A program made the translations under genes and the position numbers. From the NCBI RefSeq assembly GCF_000835495.1, contig NW_015622545.1, forward strand, positions 2,868,777-2,932,776: a DNA stretch of 64,000 bases. Direction: 5' to 3'. The notes below the pieces were generated by a model. The model was not told where the DNA came from, searched no databases, and was given only the letters and a program-made list of their open reading frames with translations. Below, in pieces: positions 62,391 through 64,000 of this stretch. Each line of letters opens with the position of its first letter. Position 1 is the first letter of the stretch. The DNA is from Cladophialophora immunda. Its lineage: Eukaryota; Ascomycota; Eurotiomycetes; Chaetothyriales; Herpotrichiellaceae.

Positions 62391-64000
62391 TTAAGGGGTG
62401 GCTCTACACATCCCCACCAGCCTCTTCACACCCACCATCCAATGCCCACACTCCTCTACTTTGTTTGTATGCACATCCATCTGAATTTCCTGTGCCTTGA
62501 CAAAATCCCTTCCTTCCAGCGCTTGAGCTAGCTCAACCAATTGCGCCACTGTGTCCGGCTTAAGCAGATCCTCATTGTTCAAATGATCAAAGAGGATATC
62601 GAGCCGTTTTTCGGTATCAACGACTTGTGGTTTAAATGACTGTGGAGCTCGAGCTTTGACACGCGCCATTTCGGAAGAGAGGATGGTATAGATTGGTTGG
62701 GCAGAGGGGGAAATGTGTGTGCGGTCGCCCTTGGCTGCACCAGAATTCGTTAGCTTCGCACAATGGGGTAAGGACATATTTTCAACTCACGATATTTCCG
62801 TGCTGAAGGAGCAGCGGAGGCTTTATTTGAACCCGCTGTGCCAGGCCGCGAGGGTGGCCCTTGAGCGGCAGGCCCGCTTCCTGCGGGAGGTGGCCCGGAA
62901 ATGAATTGCTGTTGTGGGGTGGGTATTGGCGGCGCTGTAGCTGACTGCGGCGTCTGTGTGGGTTGGGGAGGACCATAGCTTGTCTGCCGAGTTGGTTGCG
63001 ATTGATGAGTTGGAGCATAAGGGTTCATCGGAGGAGCAGGCACTTGGAAGGATGAACTTTGGGGAGGTGGCGCTATAGATGGACGTGTATTTGGAGCAGT
63101 CGAGTGCTGGCTCCCTGATGCCGGCGCATATCTGTTGGGGGCTGTAGGAGCGTGGGAAGGAGGCGCGTTATATGGAGATGGACCTCTCGGAATTGGCGGC
63201 GACATGATATTCTGTCCGATGGGTGGCGATGTGACGGCCGGTGGTGCATAAGGATTGCTTGCTGATGATGGTCGCTCAAAAGGGGGTTGCCCGCCCAGAG
63301 GAGATGTCACTCGCGGAGGTGGACCAGTCCCTTTTGGTGGAGGGGGAACTGGCGAGGCTCTCTGCCTTGAACCGAGAGGCGGAGCAGCAGGAGGAGACGA
63401 TATTTGTCCCGGGGGTGGACTAAATGGATTCTGGGCAGGCTGCGGTGGAACGCTAGGTGTGCCTCTTCTCGAAGTCGGAGGTTTGACAAAGCCCTCAGGG
63501 ATATCATTCCAGTTGGACATACCTTTGTCTTGGGACGGAGGAGGAATGGCCGGAGATTGATTGTATCTAGGAGGGGGTTGGATAGGATTTGCTTGTGGAA
63601 TGCCGTATGGGCCGGTGGGAGGAGGGCCGGGAGGCATTCTCATTTGCTGTGGAGGTTGATAGCTACCGCCAACGGGCGCATATGGATTTGACGGTGCACT
63701 GGTGGCCGTGGGTGGTGCATAGGGGTTGCTCGGTTGCAAGTGGCTTGCACCATAAGGAGTAGGTACCTGAGGAGTTGGTGGAGTAAAAGCAGTTGTCGGA
63801 GGCTGAAATTGTGACGTGCCTGGCAGAGGCTTGTTTCTTGTCGTTATCGGGGCAGCTTGAGGAACAGCCGCTGGAGCGGCTGTCTTCTTCCTTGCCTGTT
63901 GAATCCGGCTTCTTGCAACATCCGCTCCCGGATAGCTTGCAGGAAGAAGATCAAGATATTTCTGGGCAACGTCGAGCTGGCCGGAACCAGCTACAATGTC
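62391..64000 (-). CDS. SEC31: COPII coat subunit Sec31, C-terminal part (gene cut by window edge)
   Basis: Two exons visible: 62791 to beyond 64000, and 62391-62734, with a 56-nt intron (GTGAGT donor, gctaac branch, GTGCAG acceptor). The frame is open to the right edge, so the WD40 beta-propeller and helical solenoid are outside the window. What remains is the end of the solenoid ([21 protein letters not shown]), a Pro-rich disordered region with repeated NPYAP motifs, and a fragment [13 protein letters not shown]. In mammalian Sec31 a Trp-Asn pair in the active fragment inserts near the Sar1 active site to boost GTP hydrolysis by Sec23. The C-terminal helical domain ends at GMCRATP. Sec31 with Sec13 forms the outer cage of ER-exit vesicles. 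Confidence 0.95.

Overview
This window is eukaryotic and reads as nuclear DNA of a filamentous ascomycete (Pezizomycotina). The evidence is short introns (mostly about 50-115 nt) with GTRNGY donors, CTAAC/CTGAC-like branch points and YAG acceptors, compact single-copy genes on both strands, and families confined to or typical of these fungi (DUF3669, DUF7514, Stc1-domain, Mus7/Mms22, TOK1-type K+ channel, TRI12-like MFS). The gene set suits Eurotiomycetes, perhaps a Chaetothyriales-like lineage, but the lineage is an inference without database support. I see no convincing intact transposon, rRNA, tRNA or CRISPR array.

Layout. 0-5.4 kb: a TOK1-type potassium channel (-) and a divergent DUF3669 protein (+). 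5.8-11.5 kb: a DUF7514 protein (-) and a four-exon Stc1-domain protein (-) with a 27-nt microexon. 11.5-15.2 kb: the longest gene-free stretch, lying upstream of an Ime2/ImeB-type kinase (15.2-17.7 kb, +). 18.6-26.6 kb: a predicted mitochondrial membrane protein (+), GTP cyclohydrolase II (-), an NTF2/SnoaL-like protein (+), the SAGA subunit SGF29 (-) and mannose-6-phosphate isomerase (+). 27.3-31.2 kb: a cytochrome P450 (-) and a Gal80-like NAD(P)-dependent oxidoreductase (+). 32-37.4 kb: cytochrome c (+), an unknown single-span membrane protein (+) and exosome subunit Rrp42 (+). 38.2-46 kb: a disordered Gly/Ser-rich protein (-), spermidine synthase (-), a 14-TM MFS exporter (-) and a divergently transcribed second P450 (+). 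47.3-49.5 kb: a four-TM protein with a long disordered tail (-). 50.2-56.8 kb: one large gene for the replication-repair scaffold Mus7/Mms22 (-, 2180 aa after splicing). 57.1 kb: a candidate 50-aa membrane microprotein (+). 58.2-62 kb: an INO80 subunit Ies2-like protein (-) and a Pex14-type peroxin (+). The right edge cuts the COPII coat gene SEC31 (-), of which only the C-terminal part is present.

Most genes are housekeeping: riboflavin, mannose and polyamine metabolism, respiration, RNA decay, chromatin, DNA repair, peroxisome import and secretion. Four chromatin or genome-maintenance genes (Stc1, SGF29, Mms22, Ies2) are present but not adjacent, so I read no joint function into this. The one arrangement suggesting shared control of accessory metabolism is the head-to-head MFS exporter/P450 pair at 41.6-46.0 kb. 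I rebuilt exon structures by hand from splice signals and reading-frame phase; each spliced model has a length divisible by three and no internal stop. No clearly new biological system is evident. The most useful observations are gene-model ones: the Mms22 three-exon join, the Stc1 microexon, the 50-aa spliced ORF, a frame-neutral intron in the kinase and possible alternative N termini of cytochrome c and spermidine synthase.
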